In this document: one piece after another, positions 42,717 to 51,759 of the stretch
Layout: the number at the start of each line of letters is the position of its first letter
Numbering within the stretch: the stretch's first letter is position 1
Assembly: GCF_000429965.1 (NCBI RefSeq)
Contig: NZ_AUCW01000007.1
Coordinates: 186,001 to 250,000, forward strand
Length of the DNA stretch: 64,000 nt
Direction of reading: 5' to 3'
DNA from: Desulfogranum mediterraneum DSM 13871
GTDB lineage: Bacteria > Desulfobacterota > Desulfobulbia > Desulfobulbales > Desulfobulbaceae
The notes under the pieces: generated by a model
Databases searched by the model: none
Told to the model about the DNA's origin: nothing
The model's input: only the letters and a program-made list of their open reading frames with translations
Position numbers and translations under genes: made by a program

Positions 42717-44489
42717 ATGCCCCCCATTTTAAATCTACGTGACTTCATCGATATCCTTCGCAGCAACCGGCAGCTGCTCACCATCGACCAGGAGGTCGAT
42801 CCCTACTTGGAGATTGCGGAGATCCACCGTCGGGTGATCGCCCAAGGCGGGCCGGCCCTGCTCTTCACCCGGGTCAAGGGCTCATCCTTTCCGGTTATCA
42901 CCAACCTCTTTGGCACCAAGCTCCGCCTTGAGCTGGCCTTTGGCCGCAGACCGATAAGCTTTGTCGAAGACCTGGTGCAACTGGTGGAACACGCCATGCC
43001 CCCGAACCTCTCCACCCTCTGGTCGGCCCGATCCCTCATCGGCCAGGGCATGAAGGTGGGGTTGAAGACCAGGAAGGAAGGCCCGATCCTGGAGCGCTGC
43101 ATGGCCCCGGCCAGGCTCTCTGAACTGCCCATGCTGACCTCCTGGCACTCCGATGGCGGTCCCTTTGTCACCCTGCCCCTGGTCTACACCGAGCACCCCG
43201 ACGGCCTGGGACATAACCTGGGGATGTACCGGATCCAGCGTTACGATGACACCACCACCGGGATCCACTGGCAGATCCACAAGGGCGGCGGTTTTCATTA
43301 CTTTGAGGCGGAGAAGAAGAACCAGTCCCTGCCCATGACCCTGTTCATCGGCGGACCGCCGGCCCTGATGCTGGCCGCCATCGCCCCGCTGCCTGAGAAC
43401 ATCCCGGAGTTGCTTTTGGCTTCACTGCTCCAGGGGCGGAAGCTTTCGATGGTGGATGATCCCAGGGGCGGCCACCAGCTGGTGGCCGAGGCCGAGTTTG
43501 CCGTCAAGGGGATGGTTCCCCCGGGCCTGCGGAGGCCAGAGGGACCCTTTGGCGATCACTACGGCTACGACTCGCTGCAGCACGATTATCCGGTCTTCCA
43601 GACCAGCCACCTCTACCACCGCAAGGATGCCATCTATCCGGCCACCGTGGTAGGTCGTCCCCGCCAGGAAGACTTCTTTATCGGTGATTTCCTCCAAGAC
43701 CTGCTCAGCCCCCTCTTTCCCCTGGTCATGAAGGGGGTGCAGCAGCTGAAGACCTTTGGCGAAACCGGCTTTCACTGTCTGGCCGCAGCCCGGGTCAGCG
43801 ACCGCTATCCCAGGGAGGCCTTTGCCACCGGCCTGCGGATCCTGGGAGAGGGCCAGCTCAGCCTGACCAAGTTTCTCCTGGCCACCGACGGCAGCATCGA
43901 TGTAGCCGACTTTCCGCGCCTCTGGACCCACATCCTGGAACGGATCAACTGGCAGCGGGACCTGTTTGTCTTTGCCAACGTCTCCCAGGACACCCTGGAC
44001 TACACCGGCCCCTCGGTCAACCAGGGCTCCAAGGCCATGATGCTGGGCCTGGGACGGGAAAAATGCAGGGAGCTGCCCCGTGAGTTCAGCGGCGACCTGC
44101 CGGATCAGTGCAGCCGGCCCCAGGTCTTCCTGCCCGGCACCCTGGTCGTCCAGGGAGCCTCCTACGCAGACCAACCCGAGTTGGCCCAGCGCCTGGCCGG
44201 GCATCCCGGGGTAAGCGCCTGGCCGGTGATCATCCTGGTGGACTCCACCAGGGAGGCGACCTGTTCGCTTCAGGAGTTCCTCTGGACCGTCTTCACCCGC
44301 TTTGAACCGGCCGCCGACATCCATGGAGCCGCTCAACGACTCCAGCGTTTCCACCTTGGCCTGGAGCCGCCGGTGGTCTTTGACTGTCGGATGAAGCCCT
44401 GGTACACCGAGGTCCTGGAAGTGGATCCCGCCACCCGCAAGCGGGTGGACCAGCGGGCAGCCGAGCTGCTGCCGCCGCAGTTCAGCTAA
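42717..44489 (+). CDS. ubiD: UbiD-family prenylated-FMN-dependent decarboxylase
   Basis: The 590-residue product matches the UbiD family in length and motifs: LFTRVKGSSFPVITNLFG near the N-terminus, NLGMYRIQRYDD in the middle, RRPEGPFGDHYGYDS (prFMN-site glutamate region) and the C-terminal PWYTEVLEVDPATRKRVD. These enzymes decarboxylate aromatic or unsaturated acids, most often 4-hydroxybenzoate-type quinone precursors. The substrate here is open. No ubiX-like partner is in the window. GGAG precedes ATG 42717. Confidence 0.9.
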   Translation: MPPILNLRDFIDILRSNRQLLTIDQEVDPYLEIAEIHRRVIAQGGPALLFTRVKGSSFPVITNLFGTKLRLELAFGRRPISFVEDLVQLVEHAMPPNLSTLWSARSLIGQGMKVGLKTRKEGPILERCMAPARLSELPMLTSWHSDGGPFVTLPLVYTEHPDGLGHNLGMYRIQRYDDTTTGIHWQIHKGGGFHYFEAEKKNQSLPMTLFIGGPPALMLAAIAPLPENIPELLLASLLQGRKLSMVDDPRGGHQLVAEAEFAVKGMVPPGLRRPEGPFGDHYGYDSLQHDYPVFQTSHLYHRKDAIYPATVVGRPRQEDFFIGDFLQDLLSPLFPLVMKGVQQLKTFGETGFHCLAAARVSDRYPREAFATGLRILGEGQLSLTKFLLATDGSIDVADFPRLWTHILERINWQRDLFVFANVSQDTLDYTGPSVNQGSKAMMLGLGREKCRELPREFSGDLPDQCSRPQVFLPGTLVVQGASYADQPELAQRLAGHPGVSAWPVIILVDSTREATCSLQEFLWTVFTRFEPAADIHGAAQRLQRFHLGLEPPVVFDCRMKPWYTEVLEVDPATRKRVDQRAAELLPPQFS

Positions 44490-44553
44490 AGAAAGGTCCA
44501 GAGGGCGCAGAGAAACGACAGCAGCCCGCCCACAGGAAACGGTACAGGTAGAG

Positions 44554-45294
44554 ATGGAACGACTACAGAAGATACTCGCCCAGGCAGGGATCGCCTCCCG
44601 CCGGGGGGCGGAAGAGATGATCCGTCAGGGCAGGGTCAAGGTCAACGGCACCGTGGTGACCAACATGGGCTGTAAGATCGATCCGCAGCAGGATCAGGTC
44701 AGCTTTGACAACGCTCCGATCCGGCTGGAGGAGAAGCTCTATATCCTGCTCAACAAACCGGCCGGTTACGTCACCACCCTCTCCGACCCCCAGGGCCGCC
44801 CCATTGTCAGCGACCTCCTTCCCGGGATCAGCAGCCGACTCTTTCCGGTGGGCCGCCTGGATCTGGATACCGAAGGGGCCCTCCTGATGACCAACGACGG
44901 CCAACTGGGCAACTACGTGCTCCACCCCAGCTATGAGGTCAACAAGACCTACGAGGCCACGGTCAGGGGACTGCCTTCGCCGGCCACCCTGCGCCGCCTG
45001 GCTGCAGGTATTCGTCTTGAAGGAGGAATGACCTATCCGGCACAGTTACGCATTCTGAAACAATTCAAAGACCGCACCAGGGTGGAGATCATCATCCATG
45101 AGGGCAAGAAACGGCAGGTACGCAAGATGTTTCAGGCGGTGGGCCACCCGGTACTCGGACTGAAGCGCACCGCCTATGGCCGGCTCCGCCTGGGCAACCT
45201 GGCCAGCGGCAAATATCGTATTTTAACCAAAAATGACCTAAAAAAACTCTTTACAGGCAAAATTCCCTTTACAATCAAAAACATACCTGCTTAA
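44554..45294 (+). CDS. rluB: Pseudouridine synthase, RsuA/RluB family
   Basis: The 246-residue product has an N-terminal S4 RNA-binding domain (RLQKILAQAGIASRRGAEEMI) and the catalytic domain with VGRLDLDTEGALL (catalytic aspartate, ~residue 110) and GKKRQVRKMF. RluB makes pseudouridine 2605 in 23S rRNA; RsuA or RluE/RluF-like targets are possible, so the symbol is the nearest family match. Confidence 0.88.
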   Translation: MERLQKILAQAGIASRRGAEEMIRQGRVKVNGTVVTNMGCKIDPQQDQVSFDNAPIRLEEKLYILLNKPAGYVTTLSDPQGRPIVSDLLPGISSRLFPVGRLDLDTEGALLMTNDGQLGNYVLHPSYEVNKTYEATVRGLPSPATLRRLAAGIRLEGGMTYPAQLRILKQFKDRTRVEIIIHEGKKRQVRKMFQAVGHPVLGLKRTAYGRLRLGNLASGKYRILTKNDLKKLFTGKIPFTIKNIPA

Positions 45295-45296
45295 AT
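45268..45296 (+). promoter_or_regulatory. Candidate promoter of the HU-family gene
   Basis: TTTACA (45268-45273), 17 bases, TTAAAT (45291-45296), overlapping the end of the pseudouridine synthase gene. A second -10-like TATAAC lies a little further downstream. Confidence 0.45.
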
Positions 45297-45397
45297 TTCT
45301 CTAAGCTATAACAAAACCAACCATTGTAGATTTTTCTCCCAGGCATTTGACCGGAGAGCTTTTTTCAGGGAACCACCTACCACATAGGGAGACAACA

Positions 45398-45682
45398 ATG
45401 AATAAATCGGAACTCATAGAAGCCTTAGCCGAAGAGATGAACATACCCATCCGTGAGGCGGCATCGATTACCAATACCATCATCGACACCATGAGCGACG
45501 CCCTTGCCCGTGGCGAGTCCATTGAAATCCGCGGCTTTGGCAGCTTTGTGGTCAAGGAATATGAATCCTATACCGGCAGGAACCCAAAAACCGGGGAAAA
45601 GATCCAGGTCTCTCCCAAAAAGCTGCCGTTTTTCAAGGTGGGCAAGGATTTACGCGAACAGGTCAACAAGCATAAAGAGTAG
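45398..45682 (+). CDS. HU/IHF-family DNA-binding protein
   Basis: The 94-residue product is a standard DNA-bending protein: MNKSELIEALAEEMNIP, the RGFGSF turn (residues ~45-50) and the arm motif GRNPKTGEKI. Such dimers compact DNA and shape promoters. HU and IHF-beta are hard to separate here; the neighbouring genes do not decide. ATG 45398 has AGGGAG six bases upstream; an open extension to 45347 is not needed. Confidence 0.93.
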   Translation: MNKSELIEALAEEMNIPIREAASITNTIIDTMSDALARGESIEIRGFGSFVVKEYESYTGRNPKTGEKIQVSPKKLPFFKVGKDLREQVNKHKE

Positions 45683-45697
45683 ACAGCCCCTGGCCGG

Positions 45698-47053
45698 TCA
45701 GGGGAGCTCAGCTGCGGAGACAACCTCCCCAACCAGATCGTAGGGATGTGCCTCGGTGATCCTGACCGGCACGATATCCCCGGGGTTGACCTGGCCACTG
45801 GTAATGTAGACACAGCCGTCAATATCCGGCGCCTGGAACCTGGTCCGTCCTTCCAGCAGCAGGTCACTCTCCCGGCTGAGCCCCTCCACCAGGACCTCTT
45901 CCACCCGGCCGACCAAACGTTGCTGTCGTTGCAGACTGATCTTTGCCTGTAGTTCCATCACCCTCTGATAGCGCACCTCCTTCTCCTCCTCCTCCACCTT
46001 GCCGTCCAGGCGGGCGGCAGCGCTGCCCTCCTCGTCCTGATACTGAAAGACGCCGACATGGTCAAACTGCCACCTGGCCAGGCACTCCAGCAGCAGCTCC
46101 ACATCGGCCTCGGTCTCGCCGGGGAAACCCACCAGCATGGTGGTGCGCAGGGAGCACTCGGGCACCATGGTGCGGATCCGGGAGACCAGCTCATTCAACT
46201 CCCGGGTGGTATAGCGACGATTCATCCGCCTGAGCACCGGATCGCTGGCATGCTGGAAGGGGATATCCAGATAGGGGAGAATCCTGGGCTGCGCAGCCAT
46301 CAATGCTAAGAGATCGTCCCCAAGGGAGGAGGGATAGAGGTAGAGCAGCCGAAACCAGGGGATGGAGGTCTCTTTCAGCAGGGCCTGGAGCAGGGTCACC
46401 AGGGAGGCCTCCTCGCCAAGGTCGTCCCCATAGGCGGTCAGATCCTGGGCAATCAGGGTCAGCTCCCGCACGCCCAGCTCCTCCAGGCGCATCGCCTCGG
46501 CCACCAGGTCGTTCACGCCCCTGCTGCGCAGCGGGCCCCGAATGGAGGGGATCATGCAGTAGCTACAGTGATTATCACAGCCCTCGGTGATCTTGAGGTA
46601 GGACCGGAACAGGGGGGTGGAGATCGTCCTGGGTACGGTGGCGTCCATGATATAAGAGGAGGGCCCGCTGGCAAGAGCCAGAGGCCTGCCCTGCTCATGG
46701 GCCCGCAGGTGTTCGACAATCAGGGGAAAATCATCGACCCCCAGGAAGAGATCCACCTCTGGCAGTTCCCGGGCGAGCTCGGCACCATAGCGCTGGACCA
46801 TGCAGCCGGTGACCACCAACAGCTGTGCCGGCCGCTCTTCCTTGACCGCAGCCAGACGCAGGATCTCATCCACCGCCTCTTCCACAGCAGGCTGAATAAA
46901 GCCGCAGGTGTTGACCAGAACCAGATCCGCTGCTGCAGGTTCCTCCACCACCGTATACCCATCGGCCTCGAGCAGGGCCAGCATGATCTCGCTGTCCACC
47001 AGGTTTTTCGGACAACCGAGACTGACAAGATGCAGATGTTTCATGGATTGCAT
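45698..47053 (-). CDS. rimO: Ribosomal protein S12 methylthiotransferase RimO
   Basis: The 451-residue product has an N-terminal UPF0004 domain (SLGCPKNLVDSE, then NTCGFI), a radical-SAM domain with CDNHCSYCMIP (the Cx3Cx2C cluster), and a C-terminal TRAM domain. It adds a methylthio group to Asp of ribosomal protein S12 using two Fe-S clusters. The start is not certain: ATG 47053 has GGAGG only three bases away, while ATG 47044 is 12 bases from it. It overlaps the end of the upstream phosphorylase-like gene. Confidence 0.95.
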   Translation of the reverse strand: MQSMKHLHLVSLGCPKNLVDSEIMLALLEADGYTVVEEPAAADLVLVNTCGFIQPAVEEAVDEILRLAAVKEERPAQLLVVTGCMVQRYGAELARELPEVDLFLGVDDFPLIVEHLRAHEQGRPLALASGPSSYIMDATVPRTISTPLFRSYLKITEGCDNHCSYCMIPSIRGPLRSRGVNDLVAEAMRLEELGVRELTLIAQDLTAYGDDLGEEASLVTLLQALLKETSIPWFRLLYLYPSSLGDDLLALMAAQPRILPYLDIPFQHASDPVLRRMNRRYTTRELNELVSRIRTMVPECSLRTTMLVGFPGETEADVELLLECLARWQFDHVGVFQYQDEEGSAAARLDGKVEEEEKEVRYQRVMELQAKISLQRQQRLVGRVEEVLVEGLSRESDLLLEGRTRFQAPDIDGCVYITSGQVNPGDIVPVRITEAHPYDLVGEVVSAAELP

Positions 47054-47766
47054 AATCCTCCGGAATCAAGCTCCTCACAGAGGAGGGATAACATTTTTTT
47101 TGAGGCAGATCGAAAGGACTTTCTGCCGACCAGGGAGCGCCACTGCTGATGATAGAGCTCATCGGAGACCATCATCACCGTGGCCAGGGCCGCCCCACGA
47201 AAAGCGGCCACCCCACTCAGGGCTGTATACTCCATATCCACGGCCAATGCTCCCTGTTCTTGATGGTGCGCCACCTTGCTCCTGGTCTCCCGGTAGAGGC
47301 CATCGGTGGTCCAGATGATCCCCTGGTGGAGGAGATGGCCGGAGCGTTCCAGGGCGGTGTTGAGCCGGTTCTGGAGTTGTTGATCCGGGGGGAATCCCGG
47401 ATGGGGGGGATAGTGAGGACTGGTCCCCTCTTCACTGATACCGGAGTCTGCCACAAAGAGTCCCCCCCCCTTCAGAGAGGGAGCCAGGGCGCCGCACCAG
47501 CCGTAGAGGATGATCCGGCGAGCCCCCAGGGCGATCAGTTTCTCCAGACAGATCACCGCCATGGGCGCACCCACCGCCGGTCCGGCCAGAAAAAATGATG
47601 GCGAGGCAAAGAGTTTGGAGTGAAAGAGAAACTGCTGATTGAGATGGTATCGTTTCGCCAGGCCGGGAAAGGCCAGGCTGTCGGAGGGGCTAACGGCAAA
47701 GATGCCCGCCGGTGGCAGGGGGGATTCTCCCTTGCCCTGGCTGGGTTCGATAAGACAGGATTCCAT
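47041..47766 (-). CDS. Nucleoside-phosphorylase-superfamily protein
   Basis: The 241-residue product fits the PNP/UDP phosphorylase superfamily: GPAVGAPMAVICLEKLIALGARRIILYGWCGAL (in parts) and AVDMEYTALSGVAAFRG, where the DMEx motif normally binds the ribose. It may act on uridine, purine nucleosides or methylthioadenosine; the substrate is unclear. I start it at ATG 47766, just after the atp terminator. No SD is visible there, so a later start is possible. The open frame reaches back to 47925 through atpE, which is not part of the gene. It overlaps rimO by 13 bases. Confidence 0.72.
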   Translation of the reverse strand: MESCLIEPSQGKGESPLPPAGIFAVSPSDSLAFPGLAKRYHLNQQFLFHSKLFASPSFFLAGPAVGAPMAVICLEKLIALGARRIILYGWCGALAPSLKGGGLFVADSGISEEGTSPHYPPHPGFPPDQQLQNRLNTALERSGHLLHQGIIWTTDGLYRETRSKVAHHQEQGALAVDMEYTALSGVAAFRGAALATVMMVSDELYHQQWRSLVGRKSFRSASKKMLSLLCEELDSGGLCNP

Positions 47767-47777
47767 GGAAAAATGGC

Positions 47778-47811
47778 AAAAAAAAAACTGCGGCACCCGG
47801 AGGTGCCGCAG
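47778..47811 (-). terminator. Intrinsic terminator of the hemL-atp gene cluster
   Basis: On the minus strand CTGCGGCACC, a four-base loop and GGTGCCGCAG (47811-47788) are followed by ten T residues (47787-47778). It comes right after atpE. Confidence 0.95.
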
Positions 47812-47842
47812 CTGTACTTCCCTATCCGCGTGATCTGGAGGC

Positions 47843-48100
47843 TTACAGCCCCAGAGCCGCCTTGAAGGGGTTGGCGTAGAGCAGGATAAAGGCGATAACC
47901 AGGCCATAAATGGCGATGGACTCACAGAGAGCCATACCCAGGATCATGGTGGTGGTGATGGCACCTTTTGCTTCAGGGTTACGAGCAACACCGTCACAGG
48001 CGCCGCGCAGACCGTTACCCATACCGACACCGGCACCGTGACCAGCCAAACCAATACTGAGAGCAGCACCTATACAAATCAACGCGATACTAAGTTCCAT
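47843..48100 (-). CDS. atpE: ATP synthase F0 subunit c
   Basis: The 85-residue product is two membrane helices with a polar loop (RNPEAKG). The ion-binding glutamate is residue 60 (LCESIAIYG). Residue 27 in helix 1 (GVGMGNG) is Met where sodium-type c subunits keep Gln, so proton use is more likely although Ser61 is retained. It forms the rotor ring. The start is ATG 48100, nine bases after GGAGG; GTG 48106 is too close. Confidence 0.93.
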   Translation of the reverse strand: MELSIALICIGAALSIGLAGHGAGVGMGNGLRGACDGVARNPEAKGAITTTMILGMALCESIAIYGLVIAFILLYANPFKAALGL

Positions 48101-48165
48101 TGTCACATTCCTCCATTAAAGATGATATATAATTGGCCTTCTTCGTTACTACGGTTACGTACTGA

Positions 48166-48888
48166 TCAATGGGCGTGTTCCATGGCGCCGGCACAGTAGA
48201 GCACTGCCAGCAGCACAAAGACCACCGCCTGAATCACACTCACCAACACCCCGAGACAGAGAATCGGCAGAGGGGCAAAGTAGGCGCCGGCCAGCATGAA
48301 GAGTACGGCCAGGAGCACTTCCTTTGCAAAGATATTTCCAAAAAGACGCATGGAGAGCGAGATGAGTCGGGCAAAGTTACTGATGATCTCCAAGAGAAAC
48401 ATAAACGGTGCCAGGGCCTTGCTCGGTCCCATGAAATGCTTGTAATAGCTGAGTCCGTGGTATTTGAAGCCCAGCACGTGATGGGTAACCCAGACAATCA
48501 GGGTCATCCCCAGGGTGATGTTCAGATTTGAGGTGGGAGACATGAAACCGGGGATCAGGCCGATCATGTTGGCCAGGATGATGTAGAGAAAGAAGGTGGC
48601 CATCATCGGAAAGAGCATCTTGGCCCCGTCCTCGCCCAGGTTTTCGGTGAAAAAATCCATCAAACCGCCCACCATCACCTCCCAGAAATTCTGGCCGCTT
48701 CCCGGCACCATCTCCAGTTTGCCCATGGTCAACTTGGGCACGATGATCAGAAAGGCCATAACCAGCCAGGTATAGGTCATGTAGGGGGTACAGAGCTGCT
48801 CCAGCAGATTATGCCCGGTGACGGTATGCGGCACCGGCAGACCAAGTTTTTCCAGAATAATCGAAATGAATAGTATTGGATGTTCCAT
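48166..48888 (-). CDS. atpB: ATP synthase F0 subunit a
   Basis: The 240-residue product has five to six membrane helices. SLSMRLFGNIFAKE contains the essential arginine that faces the c-ring, and helix 5 ends with a small polar set. It forms the ion half-channels of the F0 motor. It lies 65 bases before atpE and three bases after atpI. The F1 genes and subunit b are not in this window, so the operon is split as in several related bacteria. Confidence 0.95.
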   Translation of the reverse strand: MEHPILFISIILEKLGLPVPHTVTGHNLLEQLCTPYMTYTWLVMAFLIIVPKLTMGKLEMVPGSGQNFWEVMVGGLMDFFTENLGEDGAKMLFPMMATFFLYIILANMIGLIPGFMSPTSNLNITLGMTLIVWVTHHVLGFKYHGLSYYKHFMGPSKALAPFMFLLEIISNFARLISLSMRLFGNIFAKEVLLAVLFMLAGAYFAPLPILCLGVLVSVIQAVVFVLLAVLYCAGAMEHAH

Positions 48889-48891
48889 AAC

Positions 48892-49350
48892 CTACACGCT
48901 CCTCAAACTTTGCACGGAATAAAATGATCTGCCCCTGCTCAACACAACCACAATCACACTGAGCATAACCGTTGCCAGGCCAAGACTTAGTCCAATCATA
49001 TGGATCGAGAACTTGGAAACCAGCAAAATCAACAATAAGCCCAAGATAACCAAGCGGGCATAAAACTTTATAAAAAAGCGAATCTTTTCAGTCTGGGAAA
49101 CGGCCGCAGCCGCTCCTCCAGCCTGGCTGACCTTGGTGAACAAGCCTTCCAGGTCCTTTTTCAACAGCAGAAAGCTGACATTGGCCAACACCCCGCCAGC
49201 CACGACAGACACCCCAAAGGAAGCACTGTACAGATACCAGCCGCCTCCGCTGAACAGGACCAGCAGCAACCAGCTGAAAGCGATGATGGAGCGCATGAGC
49301 AGGCGATCGCTATCCCTGCTCTGGTTCTCTGCCTTCTTACTCTTTTCCAT
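48892..49350 (-). CDS. atpI: ATP synthase accessory protein I (AtpI)
   Basis: The 152-residue product has four membrane helices and a short charged N-terminus, matching the ATP synthase subunit I family in position and pattern. It is thought to help build the c-ring. It overlaps atpZ by 14 bases and lies just upstream of atpB. Its SD is weak, so coupling to atpZ translation is likely. Confidence 0.8.
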   Translation of the reverse strand: MEKSKKAENQSRDSDRLLMRSIIAFSWLLLVLFSGGGWYLYSASFGVSVVAGGVLANVSFLLLKKDLEGLFTKVSQAGGAAAAVSQTEKIRFFIKFYARLVILGLLLILLVSKFSIHMIGLSLGLATVMLSVIVVVLSRGRSFYSVQSLRSV

Positions 49351-49570
49351 TGGAAATCTTCTTGGTCAAGTCCCAGAGATTTTTAAATCCGGCCACAATC
49401 CCAACCCCAAGGAAGATAAAGGTCAGATAGGGGGTGGTCTTACCGGCAAAAACCTTATTATCCAAAAACCAACCGATCCCGAAACCGATGACAATGGAGA
49501 ACACAAAGGTCATGCCGATCTGGCTGTACTCGGCAAGCTGTCTGATCATTTCTCGACGATCTTCCGACAT
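49337..49570 (-). CDS. atpZ: AtpZ/AtpI-type two-helix membrane protein
   Basis: The 77-residue product has two membrane helices (MTFVFSIVIGFGIGWFLD and LTFIFLGVGIVAGF) with the AtpZ layout. Such proteins sit upstream of atp operons and are linked to Mg/Ca supply or F0 assembly. The ATG at 49570 has AGGAGG eight bases ahead, so I prefer it to the longer TTG-start frame at 49657, which would overlap the hemL stop. Confidence 0.8.
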   Translation of the reverse strand: MSEDRREMIRQLAEYSQIGMTFVFSIVIGFGIGWFLDNKVFAGKTTPYLTFIFLGVGIVAGFKNLWDLTKKISNGKE

Positions 49571-49653
49571 CGGCTGAACCTCCTCAACCTGACAGGTTCC
49601 ATAATTGCAGATACAGGTATCATGGGCAACGGTCAAAGGCAAGATTTTTTTAT

Positions 49654-50943
49654 TCAAATCATCAATTTTTTGAATGACGATTCAGTCATCTTTAAAGCTT
49701 TTTCCAAATGAACACGGTCATGTGCTGCAGATATGAACGCGGCCTCGAACTGCGAAGGTGCCAGCCAGACCCCCTGTTCAAGCATGTTGCGATAGTGGGC
49801 GCCGTAGCGGTTGGTATCAGCCTCCATGGCGGATACAAAGTCGGTCACCGGCTTGGAGGTGAAGAAGAGGGTGGACATGGAGCCGATCCGGTTGACCACG
49901 ACCTCCAGCGGCGAGGCAGCGATGATCTGCTCCAGCTGGCCGGCATACCAGTCGCTCTTCTCTTCCAGGGCCTGATAGAAGCCGGGACGACGGAGGATCT
50001 TGACCATGGCCAGACCGGCAGCCATGGCCAGGGGATTGCCGGAGAGGGTGCCGGCCTGGTAGACTGGTCCATCCGGGGCGATCTGGTCCATGATCTCCTG
50101 CTTGCCGCCATAGGCACCCACCGGCAGGCCACCGCCGATGATCTTGCCCAGGCAGGTGAGATCAGGGATGATCCCAAAACGTTCCTGGGCCCCACCCAGG
50201 GCCAGCCTGAAACCGGTGATGACCTCATCAAAGATCAGAACGATCCCCAGTTCCCGGGTCAGCTCCCGCAGCTTCTTTAAAAAACTCATCTCCGGGACCA
50301 CCACCCCCATATTGCCGGCCACAGGCTCAAGGATCACGCAGGCGATATCCAACTGCGGATCCCGGAGGGTCTGCTCCAGGATCGCCTCATTATTATAGGG
50401 AATGGAGAGGGTATTCTTGACGATGTCCTCGGGAACCCCGGGGCTGCCCGGGATACCGAGGGTGATGACCCCGGATCCGGCCTTGACCAGGAAGGAATCG
50501 GCATGGCCGTGGTAGCAGCCGTCAAACTTGACCACCACGTTGCGACCGGTATAGCCCCTGGCCAGGCGAACGGCGCTCATGGTTGCCTCGGTTCCCGAGT
50601 TGACAAAGCGGATCTTTTCCAGGGAGGGGACCGAGTCACAGACCAGCTCGGCCAACTCTACCTCCAGGGGGGTGGGTGCGCCGAAGCTGGTGCCGTCCAG
50701 GGCAGTCTTGCGGATGGCCTCGATCACCTCAGGCTGGGCATGCCCGGTGATCATGGGGCCCCAGGAGCCGACAAAATCGATAAACTCATTCCCGTCCACA
50801 TCGGTCACCGTGCAACCGGCGGCCTTCTGGATGAAGAGTGGGTCACAGCCCACGGATCGGCAGGCTCGAACCGGGGAGTTAACCCCCCCGGGGATGACCT
50901 GTTGAGCTTGGGGAAAGAGAATGGCGGAACGATCAGTAATCAT
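49654..50943 (-). CDS. hemL: Glutamate-1-semialdehyde 2,1-aminomutase
   Basis: The 429-residue product is a class III PLP enzyme with VNSGTEATMSAVRLARG, LIFDEVITGFR and the lysine motif CLGKIIGGGLPVGAYGG. It converts glutamate-1-semialdehyde to 5-aminolevulinate for tetrapyrrole synthesis (heme, siroheme for sulfite reduction). ATG 50943 has CGGAG eight bases upstream. It lies just upstream of atpZ and may be cotranscribed with the F0 genes. Confidence 0.95.
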   Translation of the reverse strand: MITDRSAILFPQAQQVIPGGVNSPVRACRSVGCDPLFIQKAAGCTVTDVDGNEFIDFVGSWGPMITGHAQPEVIEAIRKTALDGTSFGAPTPLEVELAELVCDSVPSLEKIRFVNSGTEATMSAVRLARGYTGRNVVVKFDGCYHGHADSFLVKAGSGVITLGIPGSPGVPEDIVKNTLSIPYNNEAILEQTLRDPQLDIACVILEPVAGNMGVVVPEMSFLKKLRELTRELGIVLIFDEVITGFRLALGGAQERFGIIPDLTCLGKIIGGGLPVGAYGGKQEIMDQIAPDGPVYQAGTLSGNPLAMAAGLAMVKILRRPGFYQALEEKSDWYAGQLEQIIAASPLEVVVNRIGSMSTLFFTSKPVTDFVSAMEADTNRYGAHYRNMLEQGVWLAPSQFEAAFISAAHDRVHLEKALKMTESSFKKLMI

Positions 50944-51250
50944 GGATATTTACTCCGAAAGATGAATTAAAAAACAGCGTACCGTCTCTGCTCCGACTGT
51001 CGGCAAGAGACCCAGCCCGACCAGGAGGCGGTCTGGACGATAAACAGGGTCAGTACCCTTCTCACAGGCAGCTTCCATCAGCGGGCGGGCAGGAACAGCA
51101 GGGCTGCCGAGCCGGCAGGCAACCGCTGTTTCCCCTTGCAGCTCCCTGCTCTGCTGAAAAGCAGGGTCTAACATAGCACCCACCCTTTTTAGATGCAAAA
51201 TGAAAACTTCTTTCCCGCCTTGACAGAGCAAGAAAGATGATAATTTTCTC
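50944..51250. other. Divergent intergenic region between hemL and trxA
   Basis: Nothing convincing is seen here. A minus-strand frame (50950-51231) has no SD and a composition unlike a protein. The region presumably carries the hemL promoter; no clear -35/-10 pair could be read. Confidence 0.4.
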
Positions 51251-51279
51251 TTGTCACCATTCAGTGCTCAAGGTAAAAT
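51251..51279 (+). promoter_or_regulatory. Candidate sigma70 promoter of trxA
   Basis: TTGTCA (51251-51256), exactly 17 bases, TAAAAT (51274-51279). The transcript would have a leader of about 90 bases before ATG 51377. Confidence 0.6.
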
Positions 51280-51376
51280 GGCCGCAGACGTGGCTAACTT
51301 TCACATAACCATCGAGAATACCAATACTTTTCAGAACGACCTCACCTCTTGATGGACCCAACAAGGAGATAATACA

Positions 51377-51706
51377 ATGGCAAGTGACAAGGTAATGCAC
51401 GTATCAGACAGCGAATTTGACGCCAAGGTCGTTGGCAACGATCTTCCCTGTCTGGTGGACTTCTGGGCCCCCTGGTGTGGTCCCTGTAAGGCTATCGGAC
51501 CGGTGATCGATGAGCTTGCCGATGAGTTTGACGGCAAGCTGGTCATTGCCAAGATGAATGTAGATGACAACCCTGCCACCCCCGGTAAATTCGGGATTCG
51601 GGCCATCCCTACCCTGATTCTCTTTAAGGGCGGTGAAGTCGTTGACCAGATCACCGGAGCCGTAGGCAAGAGTCAACTTCAGGACCTGATCAATAAAGCC
51701 GTTTAA
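51377..51706 (+). CDS. trxA: Thioredoxin
   Basis: The 109-residue product is a standard thioredoxin with the active site WCGPC (Cys34 and Cys37) and the cis-proline region IRAIPTLILFKGG. It reduces disulfides in the cytoplasm. AGGAG lies eight bases before ATG. It is a single gene with its own promoter and terminator. Confidence 0.96.
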   Translation: MASDKVMHVSDSEFDAKVVGNDLPCLVDFWAPWCGPCKAIGPVIDELADEFDGKLVIAKMNVDDNPATPGKFGIRAIPTLILFKGGEVVDQITGAVGKSQLQDLINKAV

Positions 51707-51719
51707 CCCTGAATGACTG

Positions 51720-51759
51720 AAAACGGTTCTCTGGCCGATGTGCAGAGAACCGTTTTTTT
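51720..51759 (+). terminator. Intrinsic terminator after trxA
   Basis: AAAACGGTTCTCT (51720-51732) pairs perfectly with AGAGAACCGTTTT (51744-51756) and runs on into TTT. The stem is 13 bp with an 11-base loop. Confidence 0.95.

Noticed and set aside
50950-51231. 93-codon minus-strand frame just upstream of hemL
   Set aside because: It starts at TTG without an SD, has no motif and has low protein character; it probably overlies the hemL promoter region.
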